Source: Prevotella sp. UBA3294 (GTDB lineage: Bacteria > Bacteroidota > Bacteroidia > Bacteroidales > Bacteroidaceae). Taken from it: a stretch of 9,550 nt of DNA. The translations under genes were made by a program, and so were the position numbers. Positions 7,296 to 9,550 of this stretch are shown here, piece by piece (positions within the stretch are counted from its first letter, which is position 1; each line of letters starts with the position of its first letter). Below the pieces are notes generated by a model. It was given only the letters and a program-made list of their open reading frames with translations, was not told the origin of the DNA and made no database searches. The stretch lies in the NCBI GenBank assembly GCA_002361535.1, contig DETG01000133.1, positions 1-9,550 of the forward strand, written 5' to 3'.

Positions 7296-8441
7296 CTATT
7301 GCAAAACCTTCTTCCCCTCTTTGATCAGGATGCCTGGCAGGGGGTGCTGCGAACGCAGAGCTGAGCCCTTCCCCACCCGTTGTCCTGCCAACGTATAATA
7401 CACGTCATCGGCATCGTTGCTTCTCACCTGTCTGATTCCCGAGGTGTTCGAGGTGAGTGACAACGTCACGGAGATATTACTCTCCCCGGCCTTCAGGAAC
7501 CCGCGCAGCTCATTCTCCGACAGTCCGTCGATTGTTCCCAATCGCGTGTAGCTCCAGTCGTTCGATCCATAGAAAACACAGATATTACTGCCGTTGTAGA
7601 GGATGACATCACCGGGTTGGGCGGTGATCTGTTGGTTACTGGTTGTCAGGGAAAATCCTAATGATCCCCAGATCTCGAAGCCGCCGCTGGCATTGAGTGT
7701 CACCGTGACAGGTCCGTTCTTCAGTTTCTCGGCGAGTTCCTTAGCTGCCTGTGTGTCTGCCAGTGTCACGCTCTGTGTCTTTCCGTCGATGGTAATATAC
7801 ATTTTCGATAAATTTGATGTTGTCTGAAAATTCTGTGTCTTCAGCCATTCGCTCACTAAGCTGGCAGTCCTGCTCCTGTTACCGTTATTGATCCACAGGG
7901 CATCACCCATCCAGGTGGCATCGGGCACCAGTCGTTTGCAGTCATCGACGACACCGCTGATCCTGCTGCTGGCACTCGACACGACCAGTCCGATCCTCTT
8001 CCCCGCCATCTTCTTGGCGTTGTTGAACAGATAGGTCTGCATGATGGCGGCCATCTGACTCCACCACAGGGGTGTGACGATGATGATGTTCTGATAGCTG
8101 TCGGGCGAGACGTTCACCGCATCGATGGCGGGATAGCTGTTGGCACTGTTGGGGTCGTTCTTGATGGCATTCAGCAGCTGGGTGCCCAGCGCATAGTTGT
8201 TTGCCTCGTATTTCAGTCCTTTCTCTGCAGGTTGGATCTCAACCACGTCGGCTTCGATCTGACTGGTCAGTGTATTCACGATACTGCGACAGTTACCCGT
8301 ATAACTGTAATAGACCACTAATGTCTTACCTGTGTTCACCGTCGGCTGGGCGTTCACTTCCCCAGCCTCGTCACTGCTGCATGCCACGGCCAAAAGACTC
8401 ACAACCGTCAGCAGCAATCTTCCAAACATTGTTCTCTTCAT
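7296..8441 (-). CDS. Flavodoxin / cyclophilin-like fusion lipoprotein (381 aa)
   Basis: The N-terminus MKRTMFGRLL...LAVAC is a lipoprotein signal with Cys21 as the likely lipidated residue, followed by SSDE. Residues 39-202 form a flavodoxin domain. LVVYYSYTGNCRSI (41-54) is the FMN phosphate loop, with Cys where Thr is common, and TPLWWS (123-128) is the second flavin-contact loop. Residues 213-328 match the cyclophilin-like fold found beside or fused to such flavodoxins (MYITIDGKTQSVTLADT; PGDVILYNGSNICVFYGS; SYTRLGTIDG). The tail YYTLAGQRV...LPGILIKEGKKVLQ (348-381) is a Prevotella-type C-terminal motif. The likely role is an envelope FMN-dependent redox protein; its partner is unknown. 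ATG 8441 is chosen because upstream in-frame TTG 8474 falls inside the -7 promoter box. The gap to the gyrA start is 236 bp. Confidence 0.85.
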   Translation of the reverse strand: MKRTMFGRLLLTVVSLLAVACSSDEAGEVNAQPTVNTGKTLVVYYSYTGNCRSIVNTLTSQIEADVVEIQPAEKGLKYEANNYALGTQLLNAIKNDPNSANSYPAIDAVNVSPDSYQNIIIVTPLWWSQMAAIMQTYLFNNAKKMAGKRIGLVVSSASSRISGVVDDCKRLVPDATWMGDALWINNGNRSRTASLVSEWLKTQNFQTTSNLSKMYITIDGKTQSVTLADTQAAKELAEKLKNGPVTVTLNASGGFEIWGSLGFSLTTSNQQITAQPGDVILYNGSNICVFYGSNDWSYTRLGTIDGLSENELRGFLKAGESNISVTLSLTSNTSGIRQVRSNDADDVYYTLAGQRVGKGSALRSQHPLPGILIKEGKKVLQ

Positions 8442-8471
8442 ATCACCTGTACTTAACTGTTTTCTCTGCTG

Positions 8472-8479
8472 CAAAGATA
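8472..8479 (-). promoter_or_regulatory. -7 promoter box for the flavodoxin lipoprotein
   Basis: TATCTTTG on the minus strand (8479-8472), followed by CAGCAG, matches TAnnTTTG. No good TTTG is found 19-21 bp upstream, so the -33 element is weak or an activator may be needed. Transcription would begin near 8466, leaving a leader of about 25 nt. AGGTGA lies one base from the ATG, too close for a standard Shine-Dalgarno site. Confidence 0.6.
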
Positions 8480-8544
8480 CGGGATTTAATCCGAATACGA
8501 TGCACGCATTTTACGGATAAATCTACCAGAATTACAGAAAGCGA

Positions 8545-8703
8545 CTACAAGTTACAAGTATCAAGTAACAGATTACAACCATCTCCTACATAGATTGTTT
8601 TCAACTCTCTACAGCTTTCGAACATGAAATACATATCAGCCACTTTTCTCATATCAAAACTGCTCAAGTCGAGAGTCGTCAATTTAGAACAGTTTGTGAA
8701 CAT
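8545..8703 (-). pseudogene. Remnant of a BspA-type (DUF285) leucine-rich surface protein
   Basis: A 52-codon open frame runs from ATG 8703 to TAG 8545-8547. Its first ~42 residues contain the DUF285 repeat pattern: MFTNCSKLTTLDLSSFDMRK, then VADMYFMFESCRELKTIYVG, matching the MF..C..L..LDLS.FD...V.dM..MF..C..LktIyV cycle of BspA-like surface proteins. Full family members contain many such units plus a signal peptide, and none of that is here. An in-frame TAG lies two codons upstream of the ATG. The adjacent frame reads on as LERVEY, the expected residues before the MF, which suggests a small deletion and frameshift at about 8703. After VGDG the coding pattern dissolves into a 7-bp repeat array, which supplies the stop. 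It is a decayed fragment, not a functional gene. Confidence 0.75.
8547..8574. repeat. 7-bp tandem repeat array, four units (ACAAGTT type)
   Basis: ACAAGTT (8547-8553), ACAAGTA (8554-8560), TCAAGTA (8561-8567) and ACAGATT (8568-8574), followed by ACAACC. The period is exactly 7 bp, as in the arrays upstream of the smalltalk gene, but the sequence differs. The array sits at the 3' end of the BspA-type remnant and overlaps its last codons. Confidence 0.7.
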
Positions 8704-8712
8704 ACTCTACCC

Positions 8713-8800
8713 GTTCCAAAGGCATCTATAACGTGTTCCGATGGCATATATAATATGTTCCGACGGCATCTACAACGTGTTCGACGGTCATCTATGAGCG
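8713..8800. repeat. 22-bp tandem repeat, four copies
   Basis: Copies start at 8713, 8735, 8757 and 8779, exactly 22 bp apart. The shared core is GTTCCGAcGGCATCTA followed by tAACgT. Copy 1 has AAAGG in place of GACGG, copy 2 has ATATATAATAT, and copy 4 has a compensating one-base deletion and insertion (GTTCGACGGTCATCTA). All six frames are interrupted nearby, and 22 is not a multiple of 3, so it is unlikely to be coding. The spacing is near two helical turns, which would put repeated sites on one face of the DNA. Confidence 0.85.
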
Positions 8801-8837
8801 TAAAGTGACGGTGGAACAACAGTAAGGAACGTCAGGA

Positions 8838-8885
8838 GAAAACAAAAACTCTACGAATTAGACTAATTCGACTAATTCGTAGAGT
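8838..8885 (-). terminator. Strong rho-independent terminator of the alpha-glucan phosphorylase gene
   Basis: On the minus strand ACTCTACGAATTAG (8885-8872) and CTAATTCGTAGAGT (8861-8848) form a perfect 14-bp stem with a 10-nt loop, followed by TTTTTGTTTT (8847-8838). It lies 37 bp after the phosphorylase stop. The loop holds an extra copy of the arm sequence (CTAATTCG, 8863-8870), so a shorter alternative stem is possible. Confidence 0.93.
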
Positions 8886-8892
8886 ATAGTTT

Positions 8893-8909
8893 AATCGCCG
8901 CAGGCGATT
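8893..8909 (-). other. Tight 7-bp hairpin between phosphorylase stop and terminator
   Basis: AATCGCC / GGCGATT are perfect complements with a 3-nt loop (8893-8909). The element sits 12 bp after the stop codon and before the main terminator. It probably protects the mRNA 3' end; no T-tract is attached to it. Confidence 0.6.
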
Positions 8910-8921
8910 CAGATTCGTTTC

Positions 8922-9550
8922 TTAGTACTCCAGCCACTTCACATAGGCGAAGTCCTGACGATGCGGCAGGTTCTCGTTCTTCGGGAACATACGCACGGCG
9001 GCCTTGAAGCTACCGGCATGAGCCGACAGGAACTTGCACTGGAACGTGTAGAGGTTGCCCTCCTTCTTGATCACCTCGAACGGACGGATGGCGCCGATGC
9101 GCTCCTCACCGTCTTTGTTCATCTTGATGGTAACCAGTTCCAGACCGATGGCATCGTCGAGACCCTGCTCATCGACCACGAAGGTAAGGGTATAGGGAAC
9201 ACCACTGATCGGTCCCTCGGCGGGCATCGTATTCTCTTTGCTCACCACACGGATGGCATCCCAGCGCTCGGCCACCGTCTCCTTCCACAGGGCGATGTCC
9301 TTAGCCATGCGGTTATCATCGGCAGAGAGTTTCTTGAAGCGGGCGGCCTCCTTGTTGTAGAACTTATCGTAGTAGTCGTCGAGCTGACGCTTCATCGTAT
9401 AATGCGGTGCGATGGTGGCGATGGAGTTCTTGATCACCTTGATCCATCCCTCGCTGTAACCCTTGATATTCTTGTCGTAGTACAGCGGCACGATCTCGTT
9501 CTCAAGCAGACCATAAATGGTAGCAGCATCGAGACGGTCCTGATACTCCT
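8922..9550 (-). CDS. glgP: Alpha-glucan (glycogen) phosphorylase, C-terminal part (5' end outside window)
   Basis: 208 residues plus stop are visible. The frame runs off the right edge (last full codon at 9546-9548), so any in-window start codon is internal. The N-terminal visible part, [20 protein letters not shown], then [20 protein letters not shown] and [11 protein letters not shown], matches the end of the catalytic domain of the Bacteroidota alpha-glucan phosphorylases (long family, about 850 aa). The rest (about visible residues 85-208) is the C-terminal beta-rich extension ending FAYVKWLEY. These enzymes release glucose-1-phosphate from glycogen or starch in the cytoplasm. The pyridoxal-phosphate lysine and catalytic core lie outside the window, so activity cannot be judged here. 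Transcription ends at the hairpin at 8838-8885. Confidence 0.82.
   Translation of the reverse strand, partial: EYQDRLDAATIYGLLENEIVPLYYDKNIKGYSEGWIKVIKNSIATIAPHYTMKRQLDDYYDKFYNKEAARFKKLSADDNRMAKDIALWKETVAERWDAIRVVSKENTMPAEGPISGVPYTLTFVVDEQGLDDAIGLELVTIKMNKDGEERIGAIRPFEVIKKEGNLYTFQCKFLSAHAGSFKAAVRMFPKNENLPHRQDFAYVKWLEY

Noticed and set aside
8201..8593. Plus-strand frame over the 5' half of the flavodoxin gene and its promoter
   Set aside because: Antisense to the lipoprotein gene; no signal or domain, and it crosses the flavodoxin promoter and the repeat array.
8713..8800. 22-bp repeats as a CRISPR array
   Set aside because: The copies abut with no spacers, the unit is too short, and no cas gene is present.

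Overview
The window reads as chromosomal DNA from a Bacteroidales bacterium, most likely Prevotella-like. The evidence is: Bacteroidota-type promoters (TAnnTTTG boxes, two of them with a TTG-containing -33 element 20 bp upstream), a 31-residue 'smalltalk' small protein, a DUF5103/type IX secretion plug-family protein, short A-rich leaders without clear Shine-Dalgarno sites, and a Prevotella-style C-terminal tail (LAGQRV ... GILIKEGKKV) on a flavodoxin-like lipoprotein. Species cannot be fixed from the sequence alone.

Layout. Plus strand, 1-1812: the last 30 codons of an unrecognised gene, a structured 170-bp leader containing three arrays of 7-bp tandem repeats, the 31-aa smalltalk gene, a terminator, a promoter, and a secreted 413-aa DUF5103 protein. 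Minus strand, 1860-7059: two paralogous secreted TPR proteins lying downstream of gyrA, all in one direction with gaps of 52 and 99 bp, so gyrA read-through could reach both. A strong promoter for gyrA lies at 7187-7218. Minus strand, 7296-8441: a lipoprotein that fuses a flavodoxin domain to a cyclophilin-like domain. 8442-8921 is a gene-free island. It holds the flavodoxin promoter, a heptamer repeat array, a 52-codon remnant of a BspA/DUF285 leucine-rich surface protein, four copies of a 22-bp tandem repeat, and a very strong terminator. Minus strand, 8922-end: the C-terminal part of an alpha-glucan (glycogen) phosphorylase whose start is outside the window.

How the parts relate. GyrA and the phosphorylase are housekeeping and storage enzymes. 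The two TPR proteins, the DUF5103 protein and the flavodoxin lipoprotein all carry export signals and point to envelope functions. No complete defence system, phage, insertion sequence, CRISPR array or RNA gene was seen. The least explained material is non-coding: 7-bp tandem arrays in two unrelated intergenic regions, one of which runs directly into the smalltalk start codon, and the 22-bp array beside the BspA remnant.
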